A stretch of 64,000 nt of DNA from Glossina fuscipes (lineage: Eukaryota; Arthropoda; Insecta; Diptera; Glossinidae), in the NCBI RefSeq assembly GCF_014805625.2, contig NW_023998416.1, forward strand, positions 33,878,752 through 33,942,751, read 5' to 3'. Made by a program: the position numbers and the translations under genes. Shown piece after piece: positions 48,680 to 59,901 of the stretch. Every line of letters begins with the position of its first letter. Position 1 is the first letter of the stretch. The notes under the pieces are model-generated. The model saw nothing but the letters and a program-made list of their open reading frames with translations. It made no database searches and was not told the origin of the DNA.

Positions 48680-50209
48680 TTTACAAAACGAAAGCGATTC
48701 GTTAACGGCATCGACATCTATGTGGTATCCTACGAACTTATCGAGCAACGCGTAGCAAAGATGATATAAAAAGATTGCATGCAAAAATTAATTTTCAATT
48801 AATTTACTTAAGCACCTAACACATTCCCATTCCTTGTATTAGTATCAAGTGCGGAAAAGAGAATATTCATTCATATTTTCACATACGTAAGTCAATTGCT
48901 AACCGATCAACCAATCACGTTATAATCACATCATGTGAAAAACACTGAATGCTTAATGCGTTAATTGTAGATAGAACAATAATAGGATTGACAAGAGCAC
49001 ACAATACAATGATTTTACCCAACATTGCACCTATTAAATAAAAATGCCGCTTATGGTGGGATGGTTAAGCATTAATAGATCTTTCCATCTTAAGAAAACT
49101 TATTTGAAAAATCCCCGCTCATGACTTGACAGTTGAAATGAGTTCTCTTGTATACAGCCTGAGAAGATCTACCCGGAAGGTAATTTATATTCTGTCAGAG
49201 AGATGGATAAAACTTATGATTAACGATGGAAATGAGTAATTGCGAGAATTTATTGAAGATTGCTTGTTAGTTAACAATTACGTCTTGTTGCGTTTTGTTA
49301 GCAGGTACCTTGAGAAAGCACTTAAAGTAAGCATAACAGCACGTATCAGAGAACCCACGAAAAATACACATTTATATTTATAGTGAAATTAATAATAAAA
49401 AAAAAAAAAGTTTGTCTTCGTTCGTTCGTCTGACAAAAATCTCGACTGTAAGTTCAAAGATTTCCCCTTTTTTTCTATATAAAAACCCAAACACCGATCA
49501 GACACACAGTGCATGAATGTGGTTTTTAATTTGAAGAGGCCCACTAGTGAAATTGGTGGCAAAAAGCGTAATTATCGAATGAAATATTTGCGGTTCGATA
49601 TGTCGGGCGAATAAATCTTCGCCCGTTTCGTTTTGTGCATGTATGCTTCAACATATAACATACCCAGAAGCTCGTGAAGGGTGCTTAAGAACCATGCCAG
49701 TTCGAATATAATTTTTGCTCATTTTGTAAAGTCGTATATACCATAAAGCATAGTCATCGTCAGCGCTAAAAAGTATATGAAATGATAGAAACTACAATCA
49801 AAATAACACATGGTCGCATTAACAGCAACGATAAGCATAACAAGCACAACAAGCACAATACAAACATTAAGATTGACTACCGGTCACTCTACAAATGATG
49901 AAGAGTATTTACAGCAATAATTAACTGTGTTGTACCGTTATCTACTGAAATAATAATAACAGTGATTAATAGCGACGAGAAAATGTTAATTGAAAACTAA
50001 ATAAAAATAAATATAAGGAAAATAATAACTAACTAATAATAATTAACACGTAACGGGTAATGGGTTAGCCACGATTTTAAACATAGTCTATTAGATTTGT
50101 CGAAGTGTTCTCATCTCATCGGATCGACAATGTAGTTAATAGACTTACATTTTTAAAGTTGATGTCAACTTTTTAACTCAAGCATAACGACAATGTAACG
50201 GTTTACAAC

Positions 50210-50310
50210 TTATACCGATCGAAAGGGTATATTAAGGTTATTGTTGCTCTTACAACACCCAAACATAAGATACTGAATCGAATTCCTGTGTCCGTTCGTC
50301 CTAAGATATC
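50210..50310 (+). repeat. Dispersed repeat R, fragment (plus)
   Basis: GGGTATATTAAGGTTATTG, AACACCCAAACATAAG, GTGTCCGTTCGTCC: only the 5' third remains. The 152-codon minus ORF beginning beside it (50309-50767) shows no motif. Confidence 0.5.
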
Positions 50311-51310
50311 AGAAAGCTGATAATAAGAGAAATTTAGAATTGAAACCCGGCAAAAATATTATCAGTCGACGGCTAGAGAATAACTTTAAAAATGGACCGG
50401 ATGCAAAAAGGGACAATTGATAGAAGATGAGATTATTAACAGCCGTGGCTAATCTGAAACTAACCTTGAACCTTAAAACTTGACACTTGAACGTTACGCG
50501 GAACAACGACCTTATTCGAAACTGTCGGACCAGCTGCCAAGATGAACTATGTAATGCTCGATCGAAGTGAGCAATTGTGAATATAATCCACAAATTGGTA
50601 TTGTGCAACCAATCATTAAAAGGTAGTGAACTAGTAAATGTGGTTGTTTTAAAAAGCCTACTAACCCAATAATGCGAGTAATTTAAGAACCGCATTTCTA
50701 TTATTAAAACAAAGCAGCAGTTATCGAGATAATCAAAACGCAAAGATCGAAGCGCGTCCTCATGCACTCCATTCGCCAGATTTCGTTTTCTCTCGATTTA
50801 TTTTTTCGTTTTAACCTCGAAAAAATAGATCGATAGTTAAATGTATTACAAAATAATGAAGTATATAATGAGTATATTTTAAGAAACTCAACAGTTCTCA
50901 CTTTGCTGAACATCGCTGAGAGCAGTCGTTGATAATAAAAGAAGACTATGCTGCGAAATAATTTTTGTTTGCTTTGCTACGCCGGGTGCATATTGTCTAG
51001 TCGGCAGATGTATTGCACGATACTTAAAGATCTTCAATGAAAGCCCACTTAATAAAACTTGCTAAATATATATATATTGGTGAGTTGCGGATACCTGCAA
51101 TTAACTTGTGAGCGACTTTGAAGAGGGGACGTAATATTCACGCCATCCCGTTGGCCACCGTGTCGGAATATATATTATTTGTTTCGAGCTGTGATGATTT
51201 TCCTCTTTAATACGTAGAAAAATGTCGCCGGATGTCAACGATTTTTATCGCAATCGTAACAAAATTGATATATGTCCGAATAAATACTTTACATTATTCC
51301 CGCCACCCTC

Positions 51311-51350
51311 TCACTCTCTCTCTCTCTTTTTTTTTTTTTTTTTTTTTTTT
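51311..51350. repeat. (TC)n plus T homopolymer
   Basis: CTCTCTC followed by about 24 T and GTCTCTGTCTCTC. Confidence 0.9.
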
Positions 51351-51674
51351 GTCTCTGTCTCTCTTTCTGAAAATGATTAGTAATGGAGTTATTGAAGAAT
51401 AATTTTTCATCTCTTTGCCCCGTACCGATTTTGTTTGGAAATCGTAATTATCAATTCTCATATTTAGTATATAACTTTTTATGCACTTTGAATACATTTT
51501 TTTTATTAAATTAGATACTAATTTTATTAATTAGAACTCTAGGACCTTTTTCCGTATGAACTCCGGCATTTTAAATGACTTTATTAGAAACTTGGACGAA
51601 TTCGACTTTCAGTTAACAGCACATTCATTTCACGGCATTCAGTAATGCTATAATTGATATTTAAATTTAACTGT

Positions 51675-51900
51675 ATGTATTTAACTGGATGTATGCAATA
51701 CCCAGAAGGATTTGAGACAGACCTTCCCTTTTATTATACCGATCGATCTGATCTTGTCTGTCGATCTGGCCGTTTGAATCTAAAAATCACAAACTTGGAA
51801 ATATTTTGATGAAATTCGGCACATTGTCGTGTTTTGATCCAAGCACGAACGTTATTGAAAATGGTCTGGATCGGTCCGTTTTTTCGACCACGCTCCATGA
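51675..51900 (+). repeat. Dispersed repeat R, copy 15 (plus)
   Basis: GTATGCAATACCCAGAAGGA, TTATTATACCGATCGATCTG, TATTTTGATGAAATTCGGCA and CGTGTTTTGATCC, in the expected order. The 3' end is missing. Confidence 0.85.
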
Positions 51901-53224
51901 ATATTTTTAAACGTCGTTACAGGAAAAAAGTTGTAATTTTGAGAACTGCGGGACGATATTCACTGAGGAAAATCTGAATGGAATGAGCCATTCCTACGAA
52001 AATCAAATGTTTATATGGCGAAAAGGCCTAATTTCGCTGTGAAAACCTAACTGAATTTGGATCATGTAGACCTATTTCTTAAAATTCCACCCCCTGCAGT
52101 AAAAAATAAACCTTTAGACGAAAACTTGACATCATTTACACAGCTAAACAAAACTGAAGCATTTCTATAAAGATACAATTGATTCAATTTTATACTGCGA
52201 CAAAAAAACACTCAGTGTTCGGCACTTGCGTTAAATTTGACCAAAAAAAAAAATCAATCACACGCTACTGCTGACAATTTAAGGCCTACTGTTTCTGAAA
52301 GATATACATAGCTTGCTCTTGTGGAGATTCATTTGATTTCATAGAAATTTATACACATCTCACTTCATACATTCTTTTTATACACATGCTATGCATGTGT
52401 GCAATAAACCGAAATGCGAAGAGGAAAAAACTCATGTTCTGTGCAGTTAAAATTAGCAAACGTCTACGCATTCCTTTTTCTTGATGTTTGAATGAATGCA
52501 CATACATTTGTATGTTTGTAAATAGATTTTTTTCATAGCTTGCGTACAAGAAAAGACATCAATTTGTTTTTCTGTCGAGACGTGGCTAATATTTGCAAAT
52601 ACAATGTGTGTGCGAAACATTTAAAAAAGCAAAGTTATCACGCGATAGATTACATACATACATATTTAATTTAGGTTGCGATTCACTAACAGTTAGTTAA
52701 TGTTATCTTATCACTAGGGTAGAAGAGATTACATTTAAAGATTTATAAGGTGATAAAGTAATAATTGATTATGTACACTCTTAAGTGTGCTGTTGATTGC
52801 TTCTTGAATTCGTGCAAGCAAAGCAACCGTACCGATTATTTTTGGTTCTTATCTTTATATTATTCTAGTAAGTTTTAAAATATATAGTTTATCTTATCGA
52901 GGCTGCCCGCAATCCTTTAAATAACTTCTACTAAGGTAATTAAAACGATACCTCAATGAATACGAATTTCCCTACCTACGACTCGCTGTTATTGAATTTA
53001 TCCAGATATCCCAGAATTGCGCCAACAAATAAAACTAAACCACTTCAAACACAAAGTGAAAGTATTAGTACTGGTAGTATTGGTATTGTCATTGATAGCT
53101 TGCGAACTGTAGAAGATGTCTATTACAAGTGATGCCTCATACGTTTATTTACAAAGGCAATCGAAAAATGCAGCATTTAAAAACAAACAATTCTGTGCGT
53201 CTTGCGGTTATCTTCATAACTAAA

Positions 53225-53472
53225 CAAGTAAAAACACTATACACTGATTCGATCCGAACTAATTCTACTGACGTTCGTCATTAGGCCAGAACACGTTAGT
53301 GTACCGAATTCCATCAAAGTATTTCAAAGACTGCCACCTATAGGATAAACATGCGGACAGACAAGTTTAGATCGGTACATTAAAAGGAGAGTCTGCCTCA
53401 AATCCATCTGAGTATTGCACGCGTCCGCAAAAACTTAATGTGCCCTTGTACCACCTATGGTGTAGAATAGAA
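53225..53472 (-). repeat. Dispersed repeat R, copy 16 (minus)
   Basis: TTCGATCCGAACTAATTCTA, ACACGTTAGTGTACC, GCGGACAGACAAGTTTAGAT, and the end TACCACCTATGGTGTAGAAT. Confidence 0.8.
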
Positions 53473-54030
53473 AAACTCACTAATGACAGTGGTCGGGGAT
53501 AGAGCCAATTGGTCTGAAAATAAAATTGGTTTAATTTTTCGCAAAACATAATTTTTTTAATGGCAATAAATGACGGAGCTAGACAACTTCCGTTCATACT
53601 GCCAACTTTGATTACTTTGATTGATACTCTTAAAAGTTAACGTCTTCACACGAAGCTTTAATCATGCGAAATCCAATGGTTCGTGAGTTAAATGCAAACA
53701 ATAACTTGCGTCTCTCAGTTGGCAAGACAATCGTACAATTTAGAGGGTCCGTATCAGGTTGGAGGACTAGGCGTGAAGGTTTGGGAACGACCTATATCTT
53801 ATCCTCTTGACAAGACAAGGCCTACTTGCATCTCTCGCTCTTTAACGCTTCAATCAATATTTACTAAATAATCTTAAATTTGTGAGATTTGTAGCTAACG
53901 TTTGTGCCTCGGTAGTGGAATTCAGTTGTATTTAAGTCTAAGCAGGCTTTATTTTTATGATTACAAAGCCTCTGTCAGATGCCAAACATGTTGATGGGCA
54001 CAGTTAATTCGTCTCAAAGTGTATCGCGTC

Positions 54031-54051
54031 TATATATATATATATATATGT
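54031..54051. repeat. (AT)n microsatellite
   Basis: About nine TA units followed by GTGTGTC. Confidence 0.9.
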
Positions 54052-54484
54052 GTGTCCTCCGGCGGTGGGTGAAAAATACTTCCACCTGCCTGCATATGGT
54101 TAACTAAATAGCGGTATCTGTTCGTTAAGTTATTAAAATAATTTTTATTGCATTGTAGTAATAACTTTTTTCTTTTGTGTTGGCGTTAGCTTTGTTGTAC
54201 GTCAAATATATGACCTCATGCAATCGACCGGCCGAAAGCTTTTAATACAAGAAATTATTCGATCGTTGTTAATCAATTTTGCCCACAGGTTTTTTATTTT
54301 TACATTAAACATGTTCGACCTTGTTTGAATTTGAGTTCTATGTGTTTATCAAACTATAGAAATCTCCACCTTGATTGTGTTGACGATGACACAATAGCGT
54401 TTGATCATAAAGTGTGGTGTGGTAATAAAGAAGAAAAACAAAAAACAAAAAAAAATTACATTGGGTTGGAAACAAATGTAAAGA

Positions 54485-55098
54485 CAGGTCAATAATTTCC
54501 GGGACTAGGCAAAAAGACAATTTCCTTTTTTTTATGGAATCAGCCACAGAGCCTTCTTCACAAGTGATATAAATAGTTCAAAGTTTTGCGAATATTTCGA
54601 TACGTTTATGCGAAGTCTTCAAAATACTCTACAAATTCTGCAATGACCTCATCATCTGAGCTAAATCCTTTGCCAAGAGATAATAGTCTAGCCTCTAGTG
54701 GGAATCACGTTCACGATTTTTTGATGTTTTCTAGTTTGGACTTACGTCTCTTGAGCGGTCAGTGCGCTAAATGGCTGTTTCCTCACAGAAGAGTCGCCAT
54801 AATACTCTTCATACAAACATATAAACGATGCTCTTGCCCATCAAAGTGTAATACATGCAATCAATATACGGAATTCCGATTTTTCCATTCTTTTGAAAGT
54901 AGTAAACGTAACGCCACTAAAACCTCCGTGAGTTAACTGCCGAATTTTGATTTTTTTTTTAAATCATCTCTTGCTGAATTCCAGAAGAAGAACGAGAAGA
55001 AGAAGAATATGAAATTTTAACAGGCATCAAGTGTAGTTTCGCATTATTTTCTTTAATGGGGACATCAATGTTTCAGTCCCGAAAAATATTGACCGGTG
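54485..55098 (-). mobile_element. Internally deleted mariner-type element
   Basis: CAGGTCAATAATTTCCGGGA at 54485 is mirrored on the opposite strand by CCGGTCAATATTTTTCGGGA ending near 55098. Between them lie N- and C-terminal transposase pieces on the minus strand. The length of about 0.6 kb against the usual 1.3 kb shows an internal deletion. Exact ends and target duplication are not settled; a TTGGGTTGG just left of the element also looks mariner-end-like. Confidence 0.6.
54540..54888 (-). pseudogene. Mariner/SETMAR-type transposase, N- and C-terminal remnants
   Basis: From an ATG at 54888 (minus) the peptide reads Met-Glu-Lys-Ser-Glu-Phe-Arg-Ile-Leu-Ile, then after a stop Glu-Glu-Tyr-Tyr-Gly-Asp-Ser-Ser-Val. 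These are the start and first helix region of mariner transposases of the SETMAR kind. Further on, Phe-Ser-Ser-Asp-Asp-Glu-Val-Ile-Ala, five residues and Tyr-Phe match the C-terminal segment. The catalytic core between is missing, and several stops interrupt it. The + ORF at 54586-54936 is only its antisense. Confidence 0.7.
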
Positions 55099-55325
55099 TG
55101 TTATATCTGCACTTTATAACATCTCTCATAGTTACTTTTTAATTTATATTAGTTTCATATTTTATCGTTCTTTTTTCTTTTTTTTTTTATTTATAGTGTA
55201 ATTGTTTTTTGTGCATTTTAATTATACTTTAATACGTACGTAGTTTCCCTTCAATTTTACTTTAAAATCCTCTTATCACTTAGAGTGTACTTTAAAATGC
55301 GAATGCATTCAACTTGGAGCTGATA

Positions 55326-55344
55326 AAAAAAAAAAAAAAAAAAA
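55326..55344. repeat. A homopolymer
   Basis: About 19 A in the AT-rich end of intron 1. Confidence 0.85.
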
Positions 55345-55942
55345 ATAAATTAGTAAATACGTCATCTACAAAAAGAGTTCTAATCAAATTTACAAATATG
55401 AATAAATTGTAAATAAAAATAAAAAAAAGAAAACCATAACATTCCCAAAAGCAGAAAAGACATCGTCTAAAATAATTAGCTCATTTCTTTTTTGTACATT
55501 CCTTTGTTCTTGTAATATTTAATTCGAATTTCATTTTAGTTACTTTTGTTTTTTTTTTGTCTTTTCTTTAATATTCTTTGCTATATATTTTCGTTTTTTT
55601 CTTAGTTACAAAACGTAATGCTAAATAAAAAAAAATTTTTTTTTAAAAATAAAAAAAAATTCAACAATAATCAGCAAAATCTTCAATTTTAACTTTAAAT
55701 ATAAAAAAAAATTTATGCATATATATATATGTTATATATAAATCCCGTTCAAACATGCAACCCCTTTCAAACCAAAAACACTGTCGTTACTGCAACCACT
55801 ACTTACTCATCCGACGAATACAATTATGATAACTCGAAACGAAATGGAAATGGTACAACGAAATCGCAAAATATATAATGAAATGATCTTTTCATTTGGA
55901 TTTAATAAAACTATTTATAATCCTGCTTGCATGCCGCCGTAG

Positions 55943-56158
55943 CAAATATTGTTGAGGATTCGACAGAATTTGAATTTGAAACAGCGATTTATTATGGCGA
56001 TTCGTCGGTTAATTTGGGTGAGCCATTTTCAATTACCTGCATTATACCGGTAACGGATCCAATAATTTGGCTTAAAGATGATGAGCCTATAACGCGTCAC
56101 AATTTGCGACACGGTCGAGATGAGCATTCCTACATTTTATCCGAAAGTGCAATAGAGG
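55943..56158 (+). CDS. First half of the immunoglobulin domain (coding exon 2)
   Basis: The exon encodes residues 23 (shared codon) to 95 of the same protein. It holds the N-terminal strands of one Ig-like fold: Gly48-Glu-Pro-Phe-Ser-Ile-Thr-Cys55 is the B strand with the first disulphide cysteine, and Ile-Ile-Trp65-Leu-Lys is the C strand with the invariant Trp. The acceptor is CCGCCGTAG|CA with a rather weak pyrimidine tract, and the donor is G|GTGAGTAT at 56159. The length of 216 nt is a multiple of three and both ends are phase 1, so the exon could be skipped in frame, but that would remove half the Ig fold. The frame stays open to 56235 past the donor, but without the second Ig cysteine, so the spliced reading is preferred. 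Confidence 0.85.
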
Positions 56159-56443
56159 GTGAGTATATTCTCTCTCGACAGATATCTTCATCTCACTTGC
56201 GCTACATATTGGATGCAATTGAATCGATTTCATAAAACGCTGCCGATCTCGGTCGGGCCACAAACGTAAGACAAGCTTTTAACAAACTCCCATTTCCTCC
56301 GTAGCCAGTCCGACGAGATGGTTAGATCTGCGAGCAACTTAAAATTAAAATTTTCCATTCAAAGTTGAAAATCAAGAAATTGCATATTACTTCTATGCAT
56401 TACAGCATAGATTTTATATATATATTTTTTCCTTCCTTATAAG

Positions 56444-56463
56444 GGGGAAAGGGGGGGGGGGGG
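56444..56463. repeat. G-rich run
   Basis: GGGGGAAAGGGGGGGGGGGG: a run of 13 G after a run of 5, exceptional in this AT-rich window. Quadruplex formation is possible. Run length is likely to vary or be mis-sequenced. Confidence 0.8.
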
Positions 56464-56929
56464 TTCTGTTAAGCTTTCGTACTCGTCTTCCTTATGTACA
56501 ATCACAAATCTCACGTCTCGATGAAACTTGATTGAGTGACGAAACGTAACGCTCCATGTTGTCACGAAGCAATTTTAATACTCCTTAAATATATTGTTAT
56601 ATAAACTTCACTTTCGCTTTACGGGTTTTCCCCCATATTTCTTAAATCAAGTTCCTATCTGGGAATTTTAAATAGCGTAGAATTTATTTACAAAACTACG
56701 CGCAACTTAGCAAGCTGCCCATTTTCGCAATCCCTCTGGTAATACATGGATACCAGGACGACAAAACAACGCGTCTTTGGGCTGAAAACATTCCAATCTA
56801 ATTTTTCACTTTTTTGAAATTGTCTGAGTGTAGCTCAGTTAGCCGCCATCCCATTCCCATCGACAGTATTAAGTAATAAACGGGAAAGGATCGAAACTAA
56901 CAAATACAGCGGATGCGGTTGCGGATGTT

Positions 56930-57080
56930 ATTTACACCTTTTGGAACTATCTGCGACGATGGGACTGGGACGACATGAGGGATTGTCTTGTTCCAATATC
57001 AATCGTTCGAGTGTTGTGTCCGTTTCTGGACGTTTTTGGGCAATGCATAGTTCATGTTTATTATTTTTTGTCGCTAGACC
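56930..57080 (+). pseudogene. Possible non-LTR retrotransposon endonuclease fragment
   Basis: One frame reads Phe-Trp-Asn-Tyr-Leu-Arg-Arg-Trp-Asp-Trp-Asp-Asp-Met-Arg-Asp-Cys-Leu. CR1-like elements have (R)-A-D-W-D-x-(L/M)-R just after the endonuclease. A one-base shift then gives Asn-Ile-Asn-Arg-Ser-Ser-Val, which also fits. The match is short and no termini were found. Confidence 0.35.
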
Positions 57081-58229
57081 TTTGCTTTGACAGCTTCGTC
57101 AGCTCGTAGACGTCTTTTCGAAGCGGTTGGACCGCGTCGCCAATATTGATGCGTCGAGTGTTGAAAGTTACGATTTTTTGCGCTTGAATCTCTCAACATA
57201 TATCAACTTCCCGCAGTAGAAGACACTTCATCTCGCAGAAGAAAAACCGTTAAGTGACTTTTCGACTTTGCCTCCGTCTCTGCGTCAACTTCCGCTCCTA
57301 TTCTTTCCTTTGGATTTTTTTCTAATGTATGTAAACATTGAGACACCCCCCGCATATCACCTTCGTACAGTAACGCTCGCCCGCTTCTCCTATTGTATAC
57401 GATTTTCTAGAGCTATCTCGAAGGTGCAAATCCCCCGCTAGCGACTGTCTTCAGTTACTTTTTTCAAGTCACAACACAAAAACAACGCTTCCCACAAATG
57501 CTGATTATTTGACACGAAATTCGACATTCGCGTCGTTAGAAACAATATTTTTGCACTATGGTATGTGTTGGTATTACAACTGGCGTGGCTACTAGATATC
57601 AAGGATATAAAGGGAGAGAACTTCTCACATGCGTGTCCACTAAACGTGCTGTAGGAGCCCTCTACGTGTTAAAGCCGCTTGCTTAGTTGCGCGTCTATTC
57701 TTTACGAAAAATTATTTACCGAATGCTATTTCCAACAACACTTGCTTTCATAAACCTTGCTCGTCTTTTCGATTTCTCATTATAATAACCACGGTTCGCT
57801 TATCCTGACTTAAGAGAACCTTTGCTTTGCTTGCAAAAGATATGAATATGAATATCAACTTTCGCCCTGAGGTTTTTATTGATCCTCTTAATCGCTGGAT
57901 TTCTAAACGATTTTTTATTAATCTTTTCGCTAATCCTTAACTGCTTAAGGCCTGTACTCGCTCGCAAAGTTTGTTTTCAACAAAAATGGATCATTTTTGC
58001 GTGGACTTATTGTATATAATGTTAAATCTCTAATTTTCGTAAAAATATTCCTGATTGGACCTAAACTATAATAGCGCTCTCTGACATCCGCTTCCAAGGA
58101 CTGATAAAGTTGTTTTTTTTTTTTTACCCAATATCTCGATACCATACTCTTTGTTAAAAAATAAAACGTAAAAAACGTTTTACTCTCTTATCTACATGCG
58201 ACGAAAATGTCGGTCCCTCTTAAATTTAG

Positions 58230-59429
58230 GTGAAAAGCACAAAATTGAAGCCCACATTTCGGTACGGCATGCTCTTAAAGTGCACGAGGGCAGATACCAA
58301 TGTAACGACCTGCACACCAGCTATCATATGCTGTATGTGAACATACCCCCTCCGGAAGCACCAAAATTGCAAACAAAATCTCCATTCGTTATACATGCGC
58401 CAGCGGGTAGTGGTGATGCGAATGTTGTTCGTCATCTGTCCACTGAACCTATTTACGAAACCGTACACGATTTAACGCCTAGCAATTCGGATGAGAGTTT
58501 AGGTGAAATATTTACACGCACCTGGGAGCCGGTTGATCCTGGAACACCGTCACAAATTTTGCCACTGCCAACACAAGCAACAATGACAACTGCAATATTA
58601 ACACAACAGCAGCAGCAACAGCATCACCGTACACATCATCACCATCATCAATTACCTACATCTCAGCAGTTAGATCGTGATGATAAGCACAAGTTGATAT
58701 ACATAAATGCCACAAATTTTGATGGTATCCCTAGACCGATTGATGAGAGGCGATTTGATAAATCGTCCGGCTTAATAAATTTGCAATTCAATCCAGCTAT
58801 GGATACCCGTTATACGACCGAGCCTTGGAAAGGCTCAACAATATATTATGCTGCCACACCACCCAATATACCACCACCTCGTACAACAGCATTAGTAATA
58901 GCTAATATTGAACATCCTCAGGGACAACAGTATGCTGGTGGCATCTATCCTTACAAACCAAACGTCGTAGATAGTAGACATAAAAGTCACGATATCCACC
59001 ATACGACAGCGCTTGGCGAGGGGGCTATTAAAAGTCAGTATCCCATTCAAACTGTACAAGCGCCACCGTACTATCAGTATCCAACGCAACAACAATTGAA
59101 TACTATGGTTACATTTCCGGCTCGCACGCCGCCACCACAACCGGCACAGCATCAGCCAACTATGAGTATCTACCAAAATCCATTTTTGCAATACAATCAA
59201 ATGCCTCCGGGCCATATGCAACCCATTCAACCCATTCAACCCATTCAACCCAACTATATGACTTTGCCGCCTGGGGAGAGGGTTGTGGCCACTACAGCGC
59301 CCATTTTTGCTTCGTCAACATCGTACGGCTTATTACCTACTTCACACACACCTCCACTAATGATAAGCAATAACATGAACAACAACAACAGCAACGTCAA
59401 TTTGTTACTAACCCAAACTAAATCAAAGG
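58230..59429 (+). CDS. Second half of the Ig domain plus long Pro/Gln/His-rich region (coding exon 3)
   Basis: The exon completes the Ig domain: residues 96-133 include the F-strand signature His-Glu-Gly-Arg-Tyr117-Gln-Cys119, paired with Cys55 at a typical spacing of 64. After residue 134 (Pro-Pro-Pro-Glu-Ala-Pro) come about 360 residues without an obvious second domain or membrane segment. They include six Gln (220-225), a His cluster (226-235), one N-glycosylation sequon at Asn254, a 9-bp DNA repeat giving Gln-Pro-Ile three times (about 425-433), and an Asn run near the end. The acceptor is CCTCTTAAATTTAG|GT and the donor G|GTGAGCTT at 59430. The length is 1200 nt with phase 1 at both ends. 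Such tails are usually disordered stalk or cytoplasmic sequence. The family is the Ig superfamily; I do not recognise the member. The gene should continue beyond the window. Confidence 0.88.
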
Positions 59430-59461
59430 GTGAGCTTAATGTTTTTAGCTTTTATTGCTAA
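59430..59461 (+). other. Possible intron-retention C-terminus of the Ig gene
   Basis: If the donor at 59430 is not used, the frame runs on for ten codons (GELNVFSFYC) to a TAA at 59459-59461. That would end the protein without a membrane anchor, giving a secreted form. A(T)AATAAA-like text and a genomic A-run follow within about 130 bases, so cleavage nearby is possible, but such text is common here. This is inference only. Confidence 0.25.
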
Positions 59462-59866
59462 ACGACACTGAATTCCGAGTAATCATTTTATATGTCTATT
59501 TATTATACAATTTTAACAAAATTCTTCTTTCATCTTTCTTAAAAAAAAAAAAAAAAAAAAAAAACAATAATAATAATAATAAATAAATAGTCGTAGCAGC
59601 TAATGAATTTTTTGCAAAATATTAGCTCTAAACTCTTGTTTGCTCGAAAAAAATCAGTTCAGCTCAACTCATTAATGCCATTAATGCCATTTATTATAGC
59701 ATTAGCTGCAACTAGAGTAAGCTTATGCCAAATTCACTTTATCACTACAGAAAAACAAAAAAGAAAAGCAAAACTCGTTTTCTTTCTTATCTATGAGCCT
59801 TCAAAACGTTTTTTTAACCCCTCACTCTCATACCATCAAGTCTGCGTTACATTTTCTTCTTTTTGT

Positions 59867-59901
<35 letters not shown>

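Larger units (their letters stand above)
24591..55942 (+). other. Intron 1 of the Ig gene (about 31.4 kb)
   Basis: Bounded by GTGAGTAC and CCGTAG. No internal exon of matching phase was recognised, though a short one could be missed. It contains the decayed transposons and repeats listed separately. Stretches with nothing recognised are 25270-26240, 26740-27460, 29170-30510, 32000-33640, 38480-40080, 42250-42860, 43200-44690, 45250-46220, 47030-47570, 48060-50200, 51910-53220 and 55100-55940; these are AT-rich with homopolymers. Confidence 0.6.
56159..58229 (+). other. Intron 2 of the Ig gene (2071 bp)
   Basis: GTGAGTAT at the left and TTTAG at the right. It splits the Ig domain between the Trp and the second Cys. 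It holds a G-run (56451-56463), a possible retrotransposon fragment (56930-57080) and otherwise nothing recognised. Confidence 0.8.

Noticed and set aside
50309..50767. 152-codon minus ORF, the longest unexplained frame besides exon 3 and the one at 8905
   Set aside because: No family pattern and no splice or leader signals; composition like chance frames. Could be revisited with protein searches.
54586..54936. 116-codon plus ORF
   Set aside because: It is antisense to mariner transposase remnants on the minus strand.
58892..59248. 118-codon minus ORF
   Set aside because: Antisense to coding exon 3 of the Ig gene; the repeats come from the QPI codons.
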